A stretch of DNA of 5,460 bases, taken from NCBI GenBank assembly GCA_963582345.1, contig CAUZSN010000166.1, positions 1 to 5,460 of the forward strand. The letters are read 5' to 3'. This DNA comes from CAUZSN01 sp963582345 (GTDB taxonomy: Bacteria > Planctomycetota > Planctomycetia > Planctomycetales > Planctomycetaceae). The translations under genes were made by a program, and so were the position numbers. The notes under the pieces were generated by a model, which was not told the origin of the DNA, made no database searches, and worked only from the letters and a program-made list of their open reading frames with translations. This document shows, piece by piece, positions 1-5,460 of this stretch (positions are counted from its first letter, which is position 1; every line of letters starts with the position of its first letter).

Positions 1-29
1 CAGGGCCGCCATGGCGACCCTGGGCCCTG
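1..29. repeat. GC-rich imperfect palindrome with alternative pairing
   Basis: Positions 1-22 form a palindrome with a single mismatched pair (6/17), centred on GCCATGGC at 8-15. The first arm CAGGG (1-5) can pair with CCCTG at 18-22. Alternatively CAGGGCC (1-7) can pair with GGCCCTG at 23-29, so two mutually exclusive hairpins are possible. A self-complementary GGGCCC sits at 22-27. The following bases are pyrimidine-rich but have no clean T run, so a rho-independent terminator of an upstream gene is possible but not convincing. It could also be one copy of a dispersed intergenic repeat. The element touches the window edge and may be incomplete. Confidence 0.55.
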
Positions 30-35
30 CTTTCG

Positions 36-51
36 CTGTTACTCTGTTACT
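36..51. repeat. 8-bp perfect tandem duplication
   Basis: CTGTTACT occurs twice head to tail (36-43 and 44-51), between the edge palindrome and the 27-bp tandem array. It is short enough to be chance or simple replication slippage. It matters mainly because it adjoins two other repeat structures. No function is assigned. Confidence 0.6.
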
Positions 52-73
52 TTCCCAGTAAAACTCCTGGCGA

Positions 74-177
74 AAATCAAATTTCCTATCAGTTATCAGT
101 AAATCAAATTTCCTATCAGTTATCAGTAAATCAAATTTCCTATCAGTTATCAGTCTATCAGTTAATTTCCTATCAGT
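74..177. repeat. 27-bp tandem repeat array built on TATCAGT
   Basis: Three identical 27-bp units occupy 74-100, 101-127 and 128-154. Each is a 13-bp AT-rich spacer (AAATCAAATTTCC) followed by two abutting TATCAGT heptamers. A decayed tail (155-177) carries two more heptamers, the second preceded by AATTTCC, giving eight TATCAGT copies at 87, 94, 114, 121, 141, 148, 156 and 171. The array is much poorer in GC than the genes. The identical copies point to recent expansion by slippage or recombination. Because 27 is a multiple of three, reading frames pass through without stops, but nothing else suggests coding. It could be an intergenic minisatellite or one locus of a dispersed heptamer family. 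Confidence 0.95.
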
Positions 178-620
178 CGTCGAGCGGATGCTCAGCGTCG
201 TGGCCACCGCTCGGCAGCAGAATCGCAACGTCTTGGAGCTACTGACCGTGTGTTGTCGTGCGCGGCTCGATGGCTCCGCTGCTTCTTCTCTGCTGCCCGC
301 AGAGGCCGCCGTCTGACAGGCGCATCTTACCCCGCCGTGGTCCAGAAACGGCCGCAATCCCCTAACGAGAGGGGTGTTTCGGCGGCGATTCCCAAGTATT
401 TTGGAAATTCTTGCGCGCGGGGCGGGTAAGAAAACCGTTGCCCCACCGCCGATCACATCTATACTCAGGGTCATGCCGTTTGGGAAGGTTGCCCGGTGTG
501 GCTGGGCCTTGAACGGCTACACCACGACTATATCGCTTCGGTGTACAGCCTACCGCTGTCGTCGGTGTTGACGGGAACGTAGACGCACGACTTTTCGCGT
601 GCGATGCAGTCCATATTTGG
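178..620. other. Gene-free region with serial inverted repeats
   Basis: I see no supportable protein gene, tRNA or rRNA here on either strand. Short open frames lack a credible ribosome binding site and show no domain I recognise. Several short inverted repeats can be read by eye: 179-187/207-215 (nine pairs, one G-T), 288-293/299-304, 307-310/319-322, 345-349/376-380 enclosing 359-363/370-374, 389-395/401-406, 419-423/440-444 with an inner 425-427/434-436, 495-502/516-523 (one G-T), 545-549/555-559 and 584-589/598-603. This could be a structured RNA, a decayed gene or ordinary GC-rich intergenic DNA. No known RNA family signature (tmRNA, SRP RNA, RNase P RNA) was found. Confidence 0.45.
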
Positions 621-623
621 GTG

Positions 624-651
624 TTCTCATCTAATTGCGTCCTTGTATAAT
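624..651 (+). promoter_or_regulatory. Probable sigma70-type promoter for the cytochrome gene
   Basis: A perfect TATAAT -10 hexamer lies at 646-651. Sixteen bases upstream is TTCTCA (624-629), which matches four of six positions of the TTGACA -35 consensus. Transcription would start near 658, giving a leader of about 60 bases before the start codon at 720. It is the best match I noticed upstream of the gene on the correct strand. The promoter sits just downstream of the hairpin-rich region. No operator or riboswitch is evident in the leader. Confidence 0.55.
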
Positions 652-705
652 AAATCCGATTCAAACGAAGGGAATCCAAACGCCCGACGTAGCCACCTAA
701 GAATC

Positions 706-711
706 AGGTGA
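706..711 (+). promoter_or_regulatory. Ribosome binding site that decides the start at 720
   Basis: AGGTGA ends eight bases before the ATG at 720, which is standard Shine-Dalgarno spacing. The longest reading frame would begin at the in-frame GTG at 708, but that codon lies inside this Shine-Dalgarno sequence and has no equivalent upstream of it. The ATG at 720 also places the charged N-terminus (MRR) directly in front of the hydrophobic signal-peptide core. The start at 720 is therefore preferred. Confidence 0.8.
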
Positions 712-719
712 CATCCACC

Positions 720-3700
720 ATGCGACGCCTGTACTTTCTGTTCCTGTTTGTTGCCTCTTCAACTCTTGCTGCCGAAGAGAAAAACCGCGAAGGGCTGGAC
801 TTCTTTGAAGCAAAAATCCGGCCAATGCTCGTAAAGCACTGTTACGAGTGCCACTCGGTCGGTGCAGCAGCCAAGAAAAACCTTAAGGGCGGACTGTTGC
901 TCGATTCACGTGATGGGAGTCGCAAGGGTGGCGAAAGCGGCCCTGCGGTGGTCCCGGGCAAACCAGGCGAAAGCCTCCTCATCAATGCCCTGAAACATGA
1001 CTCATTCAAGATGCCACCCAAGGGCAAGTTGCCAGACGAACTAATCGCTCATTTCGAGAAGTGGATTACACTCGGTGCACCTGACCCGCGTGATGATGTA
1101 GCAGTTGTCACGTCATCAGAGATCGACATAGAAGAGGGAAAGAAGCACTGGTCCTTCCAGCCATTGACCGAACCAGCTCCTCCAACAGTCAAGGACTCAA
1201 AATGGGCTCGTAATGCCATCGACCAGTTCATTCGAGCTCGACAGGAAGCCGCCGGTATCGGCCCGAATACCAACGCGAGTGCACGTACCCTGATTCGGCG
1301 AGCGTACTTTGACCTCGTCGGGTTGCCCCCTGCTCCGACCGATGTCGACAAGTTCGTCGCTGACTTCGCTCAAGATGCCGACGCCGCCTACTCGCAGCTC
1401 ATTGACGACCTTCTCGCAAGCCAACACTTTGGTGAACGCTGGGCGCGTCATTGGATGGACATCGTACGATACGCTGAAAGTAACGGATATGCTTTTGATG
1501 GTGATCGACCGTTCGCCTGGCACTATCGTGACTTCATCATTCGGGCGCTCAACTCGGACATGCCATACGATGAGTTTGTCCAACTGCAGATTGCTGGTGA
1601 CCTGTTAACGAACACCAATGTTCAAACCACGGACGAATCAAAAGCAGCGATTGACCGTATCGCAGCCACGGGATTCGTTGTTGCAGGCCCGTACACAACA
1701 CAGCAAACCCAGAAAGAGCGTGAACGCAGCCGATATGAACAGCTGGATGACATGATCGGCACGATCGGAACGTCTCTTCTTGGCCTCACGGTCGGGTGTG
1801 CTCGCTGCCACAGCCACAAGTTCGATCCCCTGCCTCAATTTGATTATTACCGCATGGCTTCAGCCTTCGCCGATGTTGGATTCTCCAACACGGGCATCAG
1901 ATCGCAACCCAAAGCCTATCGCGACACGAAAACCAAATACGATTCCGCGCATGGTCCGCTTGTTGCAGCTCGCTCGAAACACGAACAGGAACGACTCCCT
2001 GGCCGCCTTGAGAAATGGCTTAAAGTGCGAGCCACCACTCCGGCCATCATCGCTCCACTCAAAATTGAATCATGGCATCACGTTGGCCCATTCGTGTCCG
2101 ACAATCTGAAAGGTGGTTTTGACACCGCTTACGGACCGGAAGAAAAAGTCGACCTGGCAGCTACCTACGAAGAAGGAAAGCTGAAGTGGACTGAGCAACC
2201 TGAATGGAAAGACGACACGGTCCATAACGTGTTTTCCGGTGACAACACAGCAAACTACATTTACCGCATCATCAATTCACCGGCTATCCAGGATCCTACT
2301 TTATTCCTGGGAAGCGACGACGCGGTCAAGGTGTGGGTAAACGGAACCAAGGTCCATGAAAACTTTGTTTCCCGCGGTGCGGCAGTTGGCCAGGAAGCGA
2401 TCAAAGTCTCACTGAAAGAAGGCCGCAACGAAGTCCTCATTAAGATCGTCAACGGTGGAGGACCGTCCGGCTTTGCATTCGGCGTGAAGCCACTTGAACC
2501 ACGTCCCGTTACTGGATTTAGCCTGTGGCACCACATTGGGCCATTCCAGGCAGCCAATCACGATCTGGCATTTGATGAAATTCTCGCACCAGAAGAAGAA
2601 ATTAAGCTGGAAGCAACCTACGAAGACGGAAAGCTCAAGTGGACCGAACAACCAGAATGGAAAGACCGGGTTGCTCACAACGACAAACTGACAGGAAACA
2701 ATGTTGCCAACTATCTATTCCGCACGATCGAAGTCGACAGACCACAAGTCGTTGCCCTTTCACTTGGAAGTGACGATGGAGTCAAGCTATGGGTCAACGG
2801 CCGACTGGTGGTCAACAAGAAAGTAACTCGTAACGACGCAGCTGCTGATCAAGAGAAAGCAACAATCCAGCTCGCCGCGGGCCGAAACGAAATCCTGATG
2901 AAGATCACCAATGCCGATGGAAAGTCAGGGTTTTATTTTGCAGCCAACACCGCTCCCGCGGCTGCCGACATTTCAACCATCGCGGATACTCCGGCCGAGA
3001 AGCGTAACAACGACCAGAAAAAGAAGTTGACCGAATGGCATAAGGGATATGACCTCGATTGGCTGGCTCTTAACCAGGTTGTCATTCGTCACGAGTCCAA
3101 GCATCCCAAGCCACAGATGACGGAGGTCTTCGCAGCTCGTGTTCGTGGAAGCACGTACGAGTTCGGTGCCGATACCTACAAGGTCTACCAACTGCGTCGC
3201 GGCAACCCTGACAACAAGGAAGATGAAGCCACCCCGGGGTTCTTCCGAGTGCTCATGAGAGCCGACCAGGAAGAAAAACACTGGCTCAGTGATCCGCATG
3301 ACAAGGAAAAAACTGTCGCCGGCCGGATAGGCCTGGCAAACTGGCTTTCCGATGTCGACCAGGGTGCAGGCCACGTTATGGCACGAGTGATGGTGAATCG
3401 GTTGTGGTATCACCATTTCGGCCGTGGGATTGTCGCGACACCAAGCGATTTCGGCAGCCGAGGTGGACTTCCATCGCACCCGGAATTATTGGATTGGCTT
3501 GCTAGCCAATTGGTCAGTAACGGATGGCAGTTGAAGCTCATCCATAAGCTCATCATGACCAGTGCAACATACATGCAAGCGGATGAAATCACTGAGAGCG
3601 GACAGGAGCATGACCCGGAGAATTTCCTTCTGTGGCGCCGCAATCCTCGACGTCTGGAAGCAGAAGTCATTCGCGATTCACTGCTCTCGGTAAGTGGCAC

Positions 3701-4148
3701 ACTGGACGACACGATGTTTGGCAAAGGAACGCTGGATCAGAAAAGTACACGCCGAAGCATCTACTTCACGATCAAACGCGGGCAGCTGATACCATTTCTC
3801 ACTCTTTTCGACGCACCGGATGCGATGCAGAGCATTGCGACTCGCGAACAAAGCACTGTCGCAACGCAGGCATTGGCCATGCTAAATTCTCCAATTGTCC
3901 GAGATTTGGCGACGAAGTTTTCCGCGAAAGTGCGACCGAATACTGAGACGTCCATCGCAGACGCGATCGACAGCGCCTATCAAACCGCTCTTGCACGTCC
4001 GGCCACGGATGACGAAAAAGAATCCATGACTGCTTTTATTGAAAGGCAGAAAATGCTCCGGGGAGAAGATCCTAACACCGAGGCACTCGCCGTTCGAGAC
4101 TTCTGCCACCTGGTTTTGTGCTTGAACGAGTTTGTCTATATCGAATAA
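720..4148 (+). CDS. Secreted PSCyt1-DUF1549-DUF1553 c-type cytochrome with tandem inserted modules
   Basis: The 1142-residue product belongs to the planctomycete multi-domain cytochrome family; its biochemical function is not established. Residues 1-17 are a Sec signal peptide (MRR, then a Leu/Phe-rich core), with likely cleavage after STLA. PSCyt1 spans about 25-125, with haem motif CYECH (C41, C44, H45) and a probable axial Met at 98 in KMPPKGKL. DUF1549/PSCyt2 spans about 160-385, recognised by LIRRAYFDLVGLPP, HFGERWARHWMD and a second haem-type motif GCARCHSHKFDP (C360, C363, H364). Two tandem modules follow (about 451-590 and 602-741). DUF1553/PSD1 runs from about 866 to the end, with MVNRLWYHHFGRGIV, PSDFG, HPELLDWLA and a typical NEFVYIE terminus. 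The inserted pair largely accounts for the great length. A Cys thioether haem protein acting outside the cytoplasmic membrane is inferred. It is probably co-transcribed with the DUF1501 gene 88 bp downstream. Family assignment is firm; the role is unknown. Confidence 0.96.
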   Translation: MRRLYFLFLFVASSTLAAEEKNREGLDFFEAKIRPMLVKHCYECHSVGAAAKKNLKGGLLLDSRDGSRKGGESGPAVVPGKPGESLLINALKHDSFKMPPKGKLPDELIAHFEKWITLGAPDPRDDVAVVTSSEIDIEEGKKHWSFQPLTEPAPPTVKDSKWARNAIDQFIRARQEAAGIGPNTNASARTLIRRAYFDLVGLPPAPTDVDKFVADFAQDADAAYSQLIDDLLASQHFGERWARHWMDIVRYAESNGYAFDGDRPFAWHYRDFIIRALNSDMPYDEFVQLQIAGDLLTNTNVQTTDESKAAIDRIAATGFVVAGPYTTQQTQKERERSRYEQLDDMIGTIGTSLLGLTVGCARCHSHKFDPLPQFDYYRMASAFADVGFSNTGIRSQPKAYRDTKTKYDSAHGPLVAARSKHEQERLPGRLEKWLKVRATTPAIIAPLKIESWHHVGPFVSDNLKGGFDTAYGPEEKVDLAATYEEGKLKWTEQPEWKDDTVHNVFSGDNTANYIYRIINSPAIQDPTLFLGSDDAVKVWVNGTKVHENFVSRGAAVGQEAIKVSLKEGRNEVLIKIVNGGGPSGFAFGVKPLEPRPVTGFSLWHHIGPFQAANHDLAFDEILAPEEEIKLEATYEDGKLKWTEQPEWKDRVAHNDKLTGNNVANYLFRTIEVDRPQVVALSLGSDDGVKLWVNGRLVVNKKVTRNDAAADQEKATIQLAAGRNEILMKITNADGKSGFYFAANTAPAAADISTIADTPAEKRNNDQKKKLTEWHKGYDLDWLALNQVVIRHESKHPKPQMTEVFAARVRGSTYEFGADTYKVYQLRRGNPDNKEDEATPGFFRVLMRADQEEKHWLSDPHDKEKTVAGRIGLANWLSDVDQGAGHVMARVMVNRLWYHHFGRGIVATPSDFGSRGGLPSHPELLDWLASQLVSNGWQLKLIHKLIMTSATYMQADEITESGQEHDPENFLLWRRNPRRLEAEVIRDSLLSVSGTLDDTMFGKGTLDQKSTRRSIYFTIKRGQLIPFLTLFDAPDAMQSIATREQSTVATQALAMLNSPIVRDLATKFSAKVRPNTETSIADAIDSAYQTALARPATDDEKESMTAFIERQKMLRGEDPNTEALAVRDFCHLVLCLNEFVYIE
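2070..2489 (+). repeat. Intragenic module copy A in the cytochrome gene
   Basis: This segment encodes residues 451-590 of the cytochrome. It opens with SWHHVGPF and carries the core ATYEEGKLKWTEQPEWKD (481-498). NTANYIYR and GSDDAVKVWVNG (531-542) follow, then GRNEVLIKIVNG, and it closes on SGFAFGVKP. The SDD-x-V-K-x-W-V-N-G strand pair and the G-x-N-x-x-L-x-K-I ending resemble PA14-like or carbohydrate-binding beta-sandwich modules. That fold assignment is inference from pattern only. Copy B lies 151-153 residues further on. Confidence 0.88.
2523..2942 (+). repeat. Intragenic module copy B in the cytochrome gene
   Basis: This segment encodes residues 602-741 of the cytochrome. It opens with LWHHIGPF and has core ATYEDGKLKWTEQPEWKD (632-649). 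NVANYLFR, GSDDGVKLWVNG (683-694) and GRNEILMKITN follow, and it ends at SGFYF. It aligns with copy A over its whole length with one- or two-residue indels, and by eye about half the residues are identical. Only about a dozen residues separate the copies, and DUF1549 and DUF1553 flank the pair, so it looks like a duplication of one inserted domain. Confidence 0.88.
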
Positions 4149-4218
4149 CATGACACCGTCAGCGACGCATGACGATACTAACAATGAGCCGTCAGCTCGC
4201 TTTAATGTTTGATCTTTT

Positions 4219-4225
4219 AGAAGGG
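4219..4225 (+). promoter_or_regulatory. Ribosome binding site of the DUF1501 gene
   Basis: AGAAGGG ends eleven bases before the ATG at 4237, the start that also puts the twin-arginine motif near the N-terminus. Other in-frame ATGs at 4249 and 4252 would sit more than 20 bases from this site and are less likely. The 88-bp gap after the cytochrome stop (4149-4236) shows only a weak four-pair hairpin (GAGC/GCTC) without a T run. I see no terminator or separate promoter in the gap, which favours co-transcription. Confidence 0.65.
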
Positions 4226-4236
4226 ATTTCTTTCGT

Positions 4237-5460
4237 ATGCATCACCAGATGATGAACAACCCGAGAAATCGACGTGAATTCTTAAAGAAGGCCGGTCTCG
4301 GCTGTGGATCGCTGGCATTGACCAGCCTTTTGCACCAGGAAGGCGTTATTGCAGCAACTCCCTCGGTTTCGAATCCTCTCGCCGAACGACCATCCCATTT
4401 TGAACCGAAAGCCAAGGCTGTCATCTGGCTGTTCCAAACAGGTAGCCCTTCGCAGGTCGATACATTTGACTACAAACCCGAGCTTCAGAAGCGCGACGGA
4501 ACATCACTCGCCGGAGCAGATCCCAAAACTGGCTTTTTCACGACAAGCGGGAAATGTCTAAAATCTCCATTCGCGTGGGCTCAACATGGTGAATCGGGCG
4601 CGTGGACATCCGAGATCTTTCCGAATATCTCCAAGCACGTTGATGATATTGCATTTGTCTATTCCTGCTATTCACAATCGAATAACCATACGCCGGCAAT
4701 GCTCGAACTCAATTCCGGTATGATTCGGCAGGGATTTCCAAGCCTGGGATCATGGCTCAGCTATGGCCTTGGCAGTCAAAATTCAAACCTTCCTGCCTTT
4801 GTCGTGATGCACGGCAAGAAGCCGCGTGGTGGTGATCCGATCTGGTCAGCCGGATTCCTTCCCTCGGTGTTCCAGGCTACTTCACTTGATCCTCGAGGAA
4901 AAAGTCCTATCAAGAACCTGGACCGCCTCGGTGAACTGACTAACGAACAGCAGCGATCATTGCTCGACGCGCTTCGAACGGCCAACGCACGACACGCGAA
5001 GAACCGGCCGTTTGACGGCGACCTGAATGCTCGACTTGAGTCATTTGAACTTGCCTTCCGAATGCAGACGGCAGCACCCGAGGCATTTGACATCAACCGT
5101 GAAACGTCTGCGACACAGGAAGCTTATGGCCTGAATCGTGACGAATCCAAGGATTACGGCCGCCAGTGCCTGATTGCCCGCCGTCTTATCGAGCGAGGTG
5201 TGCGATATGTCCAGGTTTTCGCCGACGTCGCAAAAACACCAGGCGGCGGCGGCAACGACGTTCCATGGGACGCGCACAGTGACATCAAGGCCAATCATGG
5301 AACCTGTGCTGCTTCCGTCGATCAACCAACCGCAGCATTGCTCACAGATCTGAAACAACGCGGCATGCTCGATGAGACTATCGTCATTTACGGTGGCGAA
5401 TTCGGACGCACGTCTGATTCACAGGGATCTGCCGGTCGCGATCACAATCCGAATGCCTTT
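4237..5460 (+). CDS. DUF1501 family Tat-exported protein, 3' end missing
   Basis: The 408 visible codons run without a stop to the last base, so the gene is cut by the window; family members usually run to roughly 450-490 residues, so most of it is present. DUF1501 proteins are abundant in planctomycetes, relate to the alkaline phosphatase/sulfatase superfamily, and have no established substrate. Residues 11-17 (NRREFLK) form a twin-arginine export motif, followed by the moderately hydrophobic GLGCGSLALTSLL. Family hallmarks in order are AVIWLFQTGSPSQVDTFDYKP (61-81), NNHTPAMLELNSG (149-161), FPSLGSWLSYGLG, the conserved YGLNRDESKDYGRQCLIARRLIERGVRYVQVF stretch read in two parts, WDAHSD (344-349), GGEFGRT (386-392) and GRDHNPNAF (400-408). 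The conserved Asp, His and Glu residues are plausible metal ligands by analogy only. Export in folded form through Tat is inferred. The neighbouring cytochrome is its usual genomic partner, which suggests a shared periplasmic process. Confidence 0.95.
   Translation, partial: MHHQMMNNPRNRREFLKKAGLGCGSLALTSLLHQEGVIAATPSVSNPLAERPSHFEPKAKAVIWLFQTGSPSQVDTFDYKPELQKRDGTSLAGADPKTGFFTTSGKCLKSPFAWAQHGESGAWTSEIFPNISKHVDDIAFVYSCYSQSNNHTPAMLELNSGMIRQGFPSLGSWLSYGLGSQNSNLPAFVVMHGKKPRGGDPIWSAGFLPSVFQATSLDPRGKSPIKNLDRLGELTNEQQRSLLDALRTANARHAKNRPFDGDLNARLESFELAFRMQTAAPEAFDINRETSATQEAYGLNRDESKDYGRQCLIARRLIERGVRYVQVFADVAKTPGGGGNDVPWDAHSDIKANHGTCAASVDQPTAALLTDLKQRGMLDETIVIYGGEFGRTSDSQGSAGRDHNPNAF

Noticed and set aside
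74..177. CRISPR array
   Set aside because: The 27-bp units abut each other with identical sequence throughout. There are no unique spacers and no cas genes in the window, so it is a simple tandem repeat.
359..379. CCCCT/AGGGG hairpin followed by TGTTT as a rho-independent terminator
   Set aside because: The stem is only five pairs, the T run is interrupted, and no gene ends just upstream. I keep it only as one of the inverted repeats of the region.
374..571. Plus-strand 65-codon open frame starting with GTG
   Set aside because: The purine-rich GAGAGG sits almost against the GTG, too close to act as a ribosome binding site. The peptide is Arg/Cys-rich without family features and overlaps several inverted repeats.
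362..679. Minus-strand 105-codon open frame opposite the promoter region
   Set aside because: It needs a TTG start, has no convincing ribosome binding site, overlaps the promoter and leader of the cytochrome gene, and shows no domain or membrane segment I recognise.
708..719. Upstream GTG start adding four residues (MTST) to the cytochrome
   Set aside because: The GTG lies within the AGGTGA Shine-Dalgarno sequence that is correctly spaced for the ATG at 720, and the ATG gives a normal signal peptide N-terminus.
2973..3479. Minus-strand 168-codon open frame within the cytochrome gene
   Set aside because: It lies opposite a clearly coding region (the linker and start of DUF1553), and its length is explained by codon bias on the real strand.
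4184..4196. GAGC/GCTC hairpin between the two genes as a terminator
   Set aside because: The four-pair stem is weak, no T run follows directly, and the downstream gene has the same orientation with its own ribosome binding site 26-30 bases later.

Overview
The window looks like chromosomal DNA from a member of the Planctomycetota. The evidence is two adjacent genes whose domain families are strongly associated with that phylum. The first is a secreted PSCyt1 / DUF1549 (PSCyt2) / DUF1553 (PSD1) multi-domain c-type cytochrome. The second is a twin-arginine-exported DUF1501 protein. Base composition by eye is moderate in GC, except for an AT-rich tandem repeat near the left edge. The genus cannot be called from the sequence alone.

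Layout. Positions 1-177 are a patch of short repeats: a GC-rich imperfect palindrome (1-29), an 8-bp tandem duplication (36-51), and three perfect copies of a 27-bp unit plus a decayed tail (74-177) built on the heptamer TATCAGT. Positions 178-620 hold no gene I can support, but several short inverted repeats lie along the stretch. A sigma70-like promoter (about 624-651) and a good ribosome binding site (706-711) lead into the large cytochrome gene (720-4148, 1142 aa). After an 88-bp gap with its own ribosome binding site, the DUF1501 gene starts at 4237 and runs off the right edge at 5460 with the frame still open (408 codons visible).

How the genes fit together. The order cytochrome/PSD1 then DUF1501, same strand and short gap, is a recurrent planctomycete arrangement, and the pair is probably one transcription unit. 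Both products should leave the cytoplasm, by different routes: the cytochrome has a Sec-type signal peptide and two CxxCH haem sites, while the DUF1501 protein has an RR-x-F-L-K Tat motif. The biochemical role of the pair is not established. The sequence supports an exported haem protein working with an alkaline-phosphatase-superfamily-like partner, and nothing more specific.

The most distinctive element is inside the cytochrome gene. Between DUF1549 and DUF1553 lie two tandem copies of a roughly 140-residue module, probably a beta-sandwich of the PA14 / carbohydrate-binding type. The copies share an 18-residue core that differs at one residue. The non-coding repeats and hairpins upstream are the other items worth following up. 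I found no tRNA, rRNA, CRISPR array, transposase or recombinase.
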